From positions 1 through 31,711 of the forward strand of contig JBLSDH010000017.1 of NCBI GenBank assembly GCA_052315415.1: a stretch of DNA of 31,711 bases, read 5' to 3'. Within the stretch, counting starts at the first letter, position 1. Every line of letters starts with the position of its first letter. Positions 26,309 to 31,711 of the stretch are shown here, one piece after another. The position numbers and the translations under genes are program-made. The notes beneath the pieces were generated by a model. That model was not told the DNA's origin, did no database searches, and was given only the letters and a program-made list of their open reading frames with translations. The stretch comes from Cuniculiplasma sp052315415 (GTDB taxonomy: Archaea > Thermoplasmatota > Thermoplasmata > Thermoplasmatales > Thermoplasmataceae).

Positions 26309-26542
26309 ATGTCTCTGGCAATAGTTATGGTTAGTACTGTTCCAGGAAAAGAGAAGGAGGTCCTGGAGAAAATTTCTAAAATAAACTACGTGGTTGAATG
26401 CTATGCAATCATGGGTGAATTCGATGTTTTTGCAAAAATTGATGCCAAAGATTACAATGAGTTAAGTAAGGTCATAGTGGAAAACATTAGAACCATGACA
26501 GGAGTAGTAGACACAAAGACCTTCCCAGTAATAAAGTTGTGA
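26309..26542 (+). CDS. Stand-alone Lrp/AsnC ligand-binding (RAM) domain
   Basis: A 77-residue protein with only the effector-binding half of Lrp/AsnC regulators: MSLAIVMVSTVPGKEKEVLEKI, then VVECYAIMGEFDVFAKIDAKDYNEL and a final VVDTKTFPVIKL. The ferredoxin-like fold with the G-E-FD motif is clear. There is no helix-turn-helix, so it cannot bind DNA by itself and may bind amino acids or modify a full-length Lrp protein. ATTTTATTAATAAG at about 26269-26282 lies 27-40 nt before the ATG and should be its promoter. The membrane protein gene follows 6 nt later, then guaAB, so this may be the first gene of a short operon. Confidence 0.88.
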   Translation: MSLAIVMVSTVPGKEKEVLEKISKINYVVECYAIMGEFDVFAKIDAKDYNELSKVIVENIRTMTGVVDTKTFPVIKL

Positions 26543-26548
26543 TGAAAT

Positions 26549-26875
26549 ATGGTTACGTACAATAATTTACCTTGGTATCCAAATTGGAACTTTGATATTT
26601 TCTTTTTGACAATAATCGGGATGATTGCTCTTTCTCTTTTGATTTTTGGAATTTTTACTGCTTATTTTGGAAAGAGCAAAAGTAGAGCAATTGGGGGAGG
26701 AATGGTAGTTGGGGGAATAGTTCTTGGTTTCATTACATATTACCTCTCAGATTTCTATTTCCATATCTCCCTGATCAGATCAGTGATTCTTGGGATAATA
26801 TTCTATGTCATAGCAACCATTATAGGGGTTGTTATAGGATTGCTTATATTCTTGGGTGCTATAATGAAGGCATAA
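26549..26875 (+). CDS. Small membrane protein, 108 aa, unknown
   Basis: Three hydrophobic segments are visible: about residues 17-40 (FFLTIIGMIALSLLIFGIF), 50-70 (a Gly-rich GGGMVVGGIVLGFITYY) and 77-105 (VILGIIFYVIATIIGVVIG). The short N-terminus contains WYPNW. No family is recognised. The gene is 6 nt after the RAM-domain gene and its TAA overlaps the ATG of guaAB by one base (TAATG), which argues for one transcript. Function unknown. Confidence 0.65.
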   Translation: MVTYNNLPWYPNWNFDIFFLTIIGMIALSLLIFGIFTAYFGKSKSRAIGGGMVVGGIVLGFITYYLSDFYFHISLIRSVILGIIFYVIATIIGVVIGLLIFLGAIMKA

Positions 26876-27813
26876 TGCCTGAAACAAGAAGCAAAAAATT
26901 AGAACAAATAATTAATTTTTTGAAAGAGAAGGTTAATGGTAAGGCAATTCTTGCCTGCTCTGGTGGCAATGACAGTTCTCTGTTATCTGTGATATGCAAT
27001 ATGGCTCTGGGTGAAAAAGTCGTATCTGTATTCATAGATTCAGGGCTTTTAAGAAAAGGGGAAAGAGAAAGTGTTGAAGAGTTTTTCCAATCCTATAAGA
27101 TAAATTATAGAATATATGATGAATCGGAAAAATTTCTTGAAAGATTAAAAAATGTTACAGACCCAGAGACAAAGAGGAAAATAATTGGAAATACATTTAT
27201 TGAAGTATTTGAAAAAATTGCGGAAATTGAGGGGGCAGAGTTTCTGATTCAGGGAACCATAGCTCCTGATTGGATCGAGAGTGGGGGAAAACACAGAGAC
27301 ACAATAAAGAGCCATCATAATGTGGGCGGTCTTCCGGAGAAAATGAAACTTAAACTTGTTGAGCCATTAAGGGACCTTTATAAGGATGATGTTAGGGAAA
27401 TTTCGGAGGAATTAAAAATAAACAGAAAAGTTCAGCCATTTCCAGGTCCAGGTCTTGCAGTGAGAATAATAGGTGAAGTTAACAGGCAAAGGCTTGATCT
27501 TTTAAGAAATGTGACAGAAATTGTGGAAAAGACAATTGAAGAAAAATACAGTTTTGAACAGAGACCTTGGCAATATTTTGCCATACTTCTACCAGTAAAA
27601 ACAACAGGAGTTCATGGGGACAAAAGGTCATATGGGGAAACTGTTGCCATAAGGGCCGTTAACACAACAGATGGGATGACAGCCACAGCTTCTGAGATTC
27701 AGTGGGATGTTTTGCAATCAATATCCGTTGACATAACAAACACATGCCCTGAAATAAATAGGGTAGTGTATGATGTGACGGATAAACCGCCAGCCACCAT
27801 AGAATGGGAATGA
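26875..27813 (+). CDS. guaAB: GMP synthase, ATP-pyrophosphatase subunit
   Basis: Converts XMP to GMP with ATP and ammonia; in archaea the glutaminase is a separate protein, not found in this window. The 312-residue subunit has the N-type ATP pyrophosphatase P-loop CSGGNDSS (the more usual Val is Asn here), SGLLRKGE, LIQGTIAPDWIESG, HHNVGGLPEKMKLKLVEPLRDLYKDDVRE, the XMP-binding PFPGPGLAVRI, and the C-terminal dimerisation domain ending PPATIEWE. It is the last gene of a likely three-gene transcript, starting in a TAATG overlap with the small membrane protein. Confidence 0.95.
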   Translation: MPETRSKKLEQIINFLKEKVNGKAILACSGGNDSSLLSVICNMALGEKVVSVFIDSGLLRKGERESVEEFFQSYKINYRIYDESEKFLERLKNVTDPETKRKIIGNTFIEVFEKIAEIEGAEFLIQGTIAPDWIESGGKHRDTIKSHHNVGGLPEKMKLKLVEPLRDLYKDDVREISEELKINRKVQPFPGPGLAVRIIGEVNRQRLDLLRNVTEIVEKTIEEKYSFEQRPWQYFAILLPVKTTGVHGDKRSYGETVAIRAVNTTDGMTATASEIQWDVLQSISVDITNTCPEINRVVYDVTDKPPATIEWE

Positions 27814-27823
27814 TTAAAAAAAG

Positions 27824-27836
27824 TATTATATTTAAA
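27824..27836 (+). promoter_or_regulatory. TATA element of the S2 gene
   Basis: TATTATATTTAAA centres about 24 nt before the TTG start at 27854. This is the distance expected for a leaderless transcript in archaea and supports the TTG as the true start. Confidence 0.5.
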
Positions 27837-27853
27837 TTACATATTGGCAAATC

Positions 27854-28480
27854 TTGAGTGACGAAGAGTTGAGACAAATGCAGGAAGAAAATCTATTAAT
27901 TTCGGAAGAAGAGTACCAAAAATCAGGAGTGCATATTGGAACTCAGAACAAGACGGCAGATATGGTAAAATACATATACAAAATAAGAAGCGATGGTCTT
28001 TATCTTCTGGATGTGAAACAGACAGACAAAATGATAAGAGTTGCCGGTAAATTCCTGTCAAGAATAAGACCGGATAAGATCCTGGTTGCCGCTCAGAGGC
28101 AGTATGCAATAAGGCCAGTATCAAAATTTACTGAAGTAATAGGTTGCAAATCAATAGTTGGAAGATTTATACCAGGAACACTTACAAATTATGAACTTCC
28201 AACATTTCTTGAAATCGATGCCATTGTTGTAACTGATCCAATGGCTGATACACAGGTTATGAAAGAGGCAAAGAGTGTTGGAATACCAATTTTGGCGTTT
28301 TGTGATGCTAACAACAAGACAGATTTTGTTGATCTGGTAATTCCAAGCAATAATAAAGGCAGAAGAGCCTTGGCCCTGGTTTATTGGTTACTAGCCAGGG
28401 AAATACTCAAAAACAGAGGAAGCATAAAGAGTGATGATGAGTTCAAATACACAATAGACGACTTTGAGGCACAGATTTAA
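27854..28480 (+). CDS. rpsB: Ribosomal protein S2
   Basis: Small-subunit protein uS2, 208 residues, of archaeal length. Typical motifs are SGVHIGTQNKTADMVKYIYKIRSDGLYLLDV, FLSRIRPDKILVAAQRQYA, GRFIPGTLTN, IDAIVVTDPMADTQVMKEAKSVGIPILAFCDANN and VIPSNNKGRRALALVYWLLAREIL. The start is TTG 27854: a TATA element lies about 24 nt upstream, and the first ATG (27878) would remove conserved acidic residues but cannot be excluded. The stop shares TTAA with the convergent endonuclease gene. Confidence 0.96.
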   Translation: MSDEELRQMQEENLLISEEEYQKSGVHIGTQNKTADMVKYIYKIRSDGLYLLDVKQTDKMIRVAGKFLSRIRPDKILVAAQRQYAIRPVSKFTEVIGCKSIVGRFIPGTLTNYELPTFLEIDAIVVTDPMADTQVMKEAKSVGIPILAFCDANNKTDFVDLVIPSNNKGRRALALVYWLLAREILKNRGSIKSDDEFKYTIDDFEAQI

Positions 28481-29325
28481 ACCTTTATTCTTTCAATTTC
28501 ATAATAAACCGGATCATCCCCCTCTATCCAGCAAAACACCATTTTTTTTCTTACTGATCCTGAAACCCTGACAGCTCTACTAATGTGGTACCATGGCATT
28601 TTTTCTTCAAATATATTTACAAGAAATTCAGAATGTTCATTCATACTTTCTCTGTATAACCTGAAGGTGCTTCCAAATTTGAACCCAGATTTTATTATAA
28701 ATCCTTTCTCAAGGAGGTCCTTGTATATTTTAAATTCTTCATTCTCAGCATTTCTTTTCTCAATTATGTTATTTTCATTTTTTGAAAATATTTTTATATG
28801 GCCATCATAAAAACCCATCCATTCCATATCATTTATCTGTTTTTCATTTAATTTATTTATTTTATCAAGTTCATTGATTGCGCTTCTCTTTATTTTATAA
28901 TAGGTGAATTCTCCGTCATAATCTATAGAACAAACCGTGCCATCATGAAATTTTTTCAGTTTATCCCTGTTTACAATTGTATCTTCCATCACAGGATATA
29001 CCTTTTTTGCATCTTCTGATTTCTCATCCCTTTTTGCAAAATAAACTTCGTCCCCAGAAATCATTATCTTATTTCCCTTGAATTTCATCCTGCTGTAAAA
29101 TATGAAGAATTCTTTTCTTTCCTCAAAATCTTTACAATTGTTGAAAAACACATCATTGAATTCCTTGGAAAAATATCCCCGTGACGCAAGAAAGAAGAAT
29201 TCGTAACAATTTAAGTAAAGAATTCCTGAAATTTTTTTACCGACAAGGTACTGTGATGAGAACTTTTCAAGATCCCTCTCAGAATGGATCAAAACTCCGT
29301 TTATATTAATCTTGTGAATTGCCAT
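28477..29325 (-). CDS. endA: tRNA-splicing endonuclease, homodimer type
   Basis: Cuts tRNA introns at bulge-helix-bulge structures. The 282-residue length fits the two-repeat (alpha2) form: an N-terminal degenerate repeat and a C-terminal catalytic repeat. The latter has YKDLLEKGFIIKSGFKFG followed by FRLYRES with the catalytic Tyr224, HSEFLV with His231, and SVRKKMVF with Lys260. The first repeat (about 1-150) keeps the fold pattern (YEFFFLASRGYFSKEF) but no triad. The ATG at 29323-29325 is preferred to a TTG two codons upstream; the start lies within the last 20 nt of the GTPase gene. The stop shares TTAA with the S2 gene. An intron-bearing tRNA-Tyr, a natural substrate, lies less than 1 kb away. 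Confidence 0.88.
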   Translation of the reverse strand: MAIHKININGVLIHSERDLEKFSSQYLVGKKISGILYLNCYEFFFLASRGYFSKEFNDVFFNNCKDFEERKEFFIFYSRMKFKGNKIMISGDEVYFAKRDEKSEDAKKVYPVMEDTIVNRDKLKKFHDGTVCSIDYDGEFTYYKIKRSAINELDKINKLNEKQINDMEWMGFYDGHIKIFSKNENNIIEKRNAENEEFKIYKDLLEKGFIIKSGFKFGSTFRLYRESMNEHSEFLVNIFEEKMPWYHISRAVRVSGSVRKKMVFCWIEGDDPVYYEIERIKV

Positions 29326-29836
29326 TTTCAAGCTTTTTCTCTAATAGTTTCATCCCTATTGTCTCCATCATGTTCTTTACCTCTTCACCATCCTTAGCAG
29401 ACACAAAAAACGCCTCCGTCCCTTCCTTTCCTACTATCTTGTTCAGATCATCTTTCCAGAATTCTGCCTCATACCTTCTGTCAGATTTTGTTGCTGCTAT
29501 GAATACTAAAGGTTTTCTTTCCAGGGAAGAAAGATAGCTTAGTTTCTTTTTTATATCCTTTTCATTTAGTGGTTTTGTAACATCTATAACAACTACGATG
29601 GCTCCAGATCCTGTAAGTAGTTTTTCATTCTCGTCCTTATCATCTATTTCCTGAATTATAAACTCAATATTGTATTCTTTTTTCTTGAGTGTTATTGATA
29701 TTTTCTTCCTGAGCAACCCCTTTCCAGAAAAGGTTGAATGATCACTGTCATAAACAACTCTGGATATAAGAGAAGTCTTACCGTTACCTGGATCTCCAAT
29801 AAAACTAACCTTCCAGGTATATTTCATATTACTCAT
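29306..29836 (-). CDS. Ras-like small GTPase, divergent
   Basis: P-loop GTPase of 176 residues. The G1 motif GDPGNGKTS is at about 14-22, and a hydrophobic strand VVVIDVTKPL precedes the G4-like ATKSD (usual N/TKxD) and G5 SAK. The G3 region reads QEIDDKDE instead of DxxG, so the glycine that senses the gamma phosphate is missing and hydrolysis may be altered. A Lys-rich loop (RKKISITLKKKEYN) precedes it. No lipidation signal is seen. The gene overlaps the start of the splicing endonuclease by 20 nt, implying coupled translation. A TATA-like AATTATAAAATAG lies about 20-30 nt upstream. Cellular role unknown. Confidence 0.8.
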   Translation of the reverse strand: MSNMKYTWKVSFIGDPGNGKTSLISRVVYDSDHSTFSGKGLLRKKISITLKKKEYNIEFIIQEIDDKDENEKLLTGSGAIVVVIDVTKPLNEKDIKKKLSYLSSLERKPLVFIAATKSDRRYEAEFWKDDLNKIVGKEGTEAFFVSAKDGEEVKNMMETIGMKLLEKKLENGNSQD

Positions 29837-29968
29837 TGTTTCAAGATTTTTTACTATTTTATAATTGTTTTCTTTAAAGCAAAAAAACTAACAAATTAAC
29901 ACTCCCTTTTTAATATTAACCTATTTCTAATTTTTAACCGATGTTCTAAAAATGACAATTACCAAAAG

Positions 29969-29979
29969 ATATTTATTTT
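29969..29979 (+). promoter_or_regulatory. tRNA-Tyr promoter (BRE/TATA)
   Basis: A purine-rich ACCAAAAG (29961-29968), like the BRE element, directly precedes ATATTTATTTT, about 25-35 nt before the tRNA. This is the standard archaeal tRNA promoter layout. Confidence 0.55.
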
Positions 29980-30003
29980 GTGGTTTTTTACCTTAGTACA
30001 TTA

Positions 30004-30099
30004 CCCGGCTTAGCTCAGTTGGTAGAGCGGCGGACTGTAGAGGGTTAAACGGCACCCGCCGTTATCCGCAGGTCTCTGGTTCGAATCCGGAAGCCGGGA
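30004..30099 (+). tRNA. tRNA-Tyr (GTA) with 23-nt intron
   Basis: Acceptor arms CCCGGCT (30004-30010) and AGCCGGG (30092-30098) pair fully; discriminator A at 30099. The C1-G72 pair and A73 are the archaeal tyrosine identity set. D-stem GCTC/GAGC, anticodon stem GCGGA/TCCGC, and T-stem TCTGG/CCGGA around TTCGAAT are all present. The anticodon loop is CTGTAGA, anticodon GTA. The intron is 30041-30063, between positions 37 and 38. It folds as a bulge-helix-bulge: bulges AGA and TTA, a central helix of CTGT with GCCG (one mismatch), and an inner stem GGGT/ACCC. Both cut sites fall after the second bulge base, as EndA requires. G15, target of archaeosine modification, is at 30018. No CCA is encoded; a T-rich stretch follows. 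Confidence 0.96.
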
Positions 30100-30261
30100 T
30101 TTATAATTATTTTTATCACTGTATGTACATTACAAAAATTCGAAATTGAATAAAACCAAGTTTTTATCACTATAATTTTAAATCTTTCATCAAATATTTA
30201 TGAAATTAAATCACAAATGAAAATAAAAAAATGGGTGGTTTTAAAAATAATTATTCAAATT
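30100..30261. terminator. T-rich end after the tRNA and AT-rich spacer
   Basis: The tRNA is followed by TTTATAATTATTTTTATC, with a five-T run that could end transcription. The rest of the spacer is AT-rich and holds no gene. It also takes the 3' end of the minus-strand peptidase gene. Confidence 0.4.
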
Positions 30262-31065
30262 TTAAAAACAACAGTAACAACAGCAATTATTGCTTGAGCT
30301 TCCCTCATACTGCATTGTAAAGCTTCCACCATTTATTAGGGAGCCGGGTTGGGCAATGATGCTTCCTGAGTTCGATGTCATATCTATACTTTCATATGAA
30401 AAACTGCTAATGGGTGCCGTAATACCGTTTATGGTTGCAAAGTTAGTATTTGGTATTCCCGTGAAATAGGAACCAAAATATGCAGTACCAAAATCAGCAA
30501 GGCAGCTTAACTGGCCGTTAATTTCAGGTCTTTCTTCTATCCATTCTGCAGATAACATTGATGAATTATAAGTTACGGTGGTTGAGAAGTGTTCATTCTG
30601 TGTCGTATCATTAATGTATATATTCCATACATTTGGTGCATTGGCCAAAAATATGGTTACAACCACAACATCACCGGGATTTATACTCATGGATATTGGA
30701 GTTTCTGCGGCAGGCAACATCTCATACCAGGCACTATATGAAGCTCCACAATCATATTGTGATGTTGTTCCGGCCTGTATTAAACTGCTATCTCCGCTGA
30801 AAAATCCCCCAATTCCTATCCATTGTGCAGAGTATGTGCATCCTGATGATGCATTTGCAGTCTGAACTATCCAGGAACCTGTAATCCCTGTTACTTCAGC
30901 AGCTGGACTATTTATGTTACTTGCAGCAATATACCCTGCCCAGTTGGAAGATTCTGTGCTGTTAATCTCTGATACAGCTAATTTCATATGGCTGGCTGTT
31001 GCTGGCATCAGTGGCAAAACAAACATCAAAACTATGGCCATCAATACAATTTTTTTGTATGCCAT
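30262..31065 (-). CDS. Secreted glutamic (eqolisin, G1) peptidase with Cys-rich tail
   Basis: Acid-active peptidase with a Gln/Glu catalytic pair. The signal peptide takes about residues 1-25 (MAYKKIVLMAIVLMFVLP, cleavage near ATAS). The mature part begins with SSNWAGYI, then SAQWIGIGGF, the catalytic Gln97 in LIQAGT and a Glu in AEWIEERP (Glu174, or the Glu three or four later). These are the family landmarks. Of the in-frame ATGs, 31063-31065 is preferred: an AT-rich TATA-like element at about 31085-31100 lies 20-30 nt upstream, and the first ATG (31078) would add only MTCNF. The 267-residue protein ends in SSSNNCCCYCCF, a Cys tail not expected in the fold; the eqolisin domain itself looks complete without it. 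The gene stands alone between the tRNA and an IS. A role in feeding on peptides in acidic habitats is likely. Confidence 0.87.
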   Translation of the reverse strand: MAYKKIVLMAIVLMFVLPLMPATASHMKLAVSEINSTESSNWAGYIAASNINSPAAEVTGITGSWIVQTANASSGCTYSAQWIGIGGFFSGDSSLIQAGTTSQYDCGASYSAWYEMLPAAETPISMSINPGDVVVVTIFLANAPNVWNIYINDTTQNEHFSTTVTYNSSMLSAEWIEERPEINGQLSCLADFGTAYFGSYFTGIPNTNFATINGITAPISSFSYESIDMTSNSGSIIAQPGSLINGGSFTMQYEGSSSNNCCCYCCF

Positions 31066-31080
31066 GAAATTACAAGTCAT

Positions 31081-31595
31081 TCATATTTTTAAATATTATT
31101 ATAAATGCACATCAATAATGAATAAAAAAATGAAAATACTGGAAATAGTTTAAGAAAAATGATTTTATAAAGGTAATAAAAATTAAATTATCTAATTCTT
31201 TTTTACTTTTTGGAATATAAATTATGATAATTCGCTCATTTTATCAATATAATTAGTGCAAATGTAGGAAAATAAAAATTGAATGATTAAATTTACATTC
31301 AAGAATATTTAGTATAATATGCAGATCTTTTAAATTTAATAAATTTTAATGAATGGTATATTTTTTACATATTCATTTAAGTTTATTTTCACTAGTTAAT
31401 AATTGAAATTTAAAAAAAAGTAACCATGATTTCATTTATATGTTATTACAAACCTTTATAAAATATGAAATTTTTCTAATTTATATTGAATGGAAATAAG
31501 AAAGAAAAAAAGGGTTTTAACCATTATGATAGCATTCAAAATCCGGAATACCATAAAAATAAAGGATTTGACATAGTGTCCCAAATGTTGTGTAT
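31081..31595. other. AT-rich gap between peptidase and IS256-like element
   Basis: About 515 nt of very AT-rich DNA with no gene above about 15 codons that I would trust. It holds the peptidase promoter at the left side. The right end includes GACATAGTGTCCCAAA (31570-31585), which may be the outer end of the insertion sequence: IS256-family terminal repeats often contain a similar GTGTC-like string. I see no other structured element. Confidence 0.45.
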
Positions 31596-31711
31596 TTATA
31601 AAGGATACCTCCTTTGGAACATTTCCTTAATCTCATCAATGCATTTATAATATCCCCTCAATGATCTCATTGACCATTTGTCATTTATCTCTGCTGCTCT
31701 CAGATAAATGA
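31596..31711 (-). mobile_element. IS256/Mutator-like transposase, C-terminal part (partial)
   Basis: The minus-strand frame entering from the right edge reads IYLRAAEINDKWSMRS, LRGYYKCIDEIKEMF and QRRYPL, then a TAA at 31596-31598. The pattern YL.....I..KW......L......MF..R. is that of the last 35 residues of IS256-type transposases, beyond the catalytic Glu. The rest of the gene lies outside. A possible terminal repeat is at about 31561-31590. It is a different family from the ISL3 part at the left edge. Assignment rests on a short tail and is moderate. Confidence 0.6.

Noticed and set aside
30048..30063. AACGG/CCGTT hairpin inside the tRNA intron
   Set aside because: It competes with the bulge-helix-bulge fold, which alone places both cuts at the 37/38 site and gives a correct anticodon loop.
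1..31711. The two edge transposase parts as one element spanning a circle junction
   Set aside because: Both are on the minus strand, but the N-terminal part is ISL3-like and the C-terminal part IS256-like, so they do not belong to one gene.
1..31711. CRISPR arrays, rRNA genes, defence islands
   Set aside because: I looked for regularly spaced repeats, rRNA segments and known defence gene motifs and saw none.

Overview
The window looks like chromosomal DNA of a low-GC (roughly one third G+C) archaeon of the order Thermoplasmatales, probably an acidophile. The archaeal markers are a family-B DNA polymerase, an ABCE1/Rli1 recycling ATPase, an archaeosine tRNA-guanine transglycosylase, a split GMP synthase, a homodimer-type tRNA-splicing endonuclease, ribosomal protein S2, a geranylgeranyl reductase for ether lipids and an intron-containing tRNA-Tyr. 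Bacterial-type gyrase genes inside such a genome are typical of Thermoplasmatales. A secreted eqolisin-type (glutamic) acid peptidase fits life at low pH. Many genes have a TATA-like element about 20-30 nt before the start codon and no Shine-Dalgarno sequence, which suggests leaderless transcription.

Layout. At 1-271 is the N-terminal part of an ISL3-type transposase running off the left edge. 359-3004: MMPL/RND exporter. 3008-6058 (minus): acetyl-CoA synthetase followed by an anchored exported protein and a small unknown protein. 6152-7784: a membrane protein, a small unknown protein and a DtxR/MntR-type regulator whose start is anomalous. 7777-8763 (minus): an exported/membrane protein. 8800-9475 is a long AT-rich gap. 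9476-19379 is a plus-strand run: TusA-like protein, gyrB, gyrA, homoserine dehydrogenase, DNA polymerase B, geranylgeranyl reductase and an EamA transporter. 19376-23433 (minus): DUF6015-like protein, ABCE1 and archaeosine TGT. 23501-24532: dihydropteroate synthase, meeting a convergent Fur regulator. Fur and hisS diverge from a short spacer that contains a perfect inverted repeat. 26309-28480: stand-alone Lrp/AsnC-type ligand domain, small membrane protein, GMP synthase ATP-pyrophosphatase subunit and S2. 28477-29836 (minus): Ras-like GTPase and tRNA-splicing endonuclease. 30004-30099: tRNA-Tyr with a 23-nt intron. 30262-31065 (minus): glutamic peptidase. 31596 to the right edge: C-terminus of an IS256/Mutator-like transposase.

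Several genes meet in tRNA metabolism. The endonuclease can excise the intron of the neighbouring tRNA-Tyr. The TGT would act on G15, which this tRNA has. HisRS and ABCE1 belong to the wider translation machinery.

Most notable observations: the TGT has lost all three zinc-binding cysteines, each replaced by serine, while keeping the histidine ligand and the catalytic aspartates. The glutamic peptidase ends in a Cys-rich tail. The DtxR-like gene can only be read from the coupled ATG through a frameshift or from a non-AUG codon. All five convergent gene pairs in the window touch or overlap. I do not see a clearly new multi-gene defence or mobile system; no CRISPR array or rRNA gene is present.
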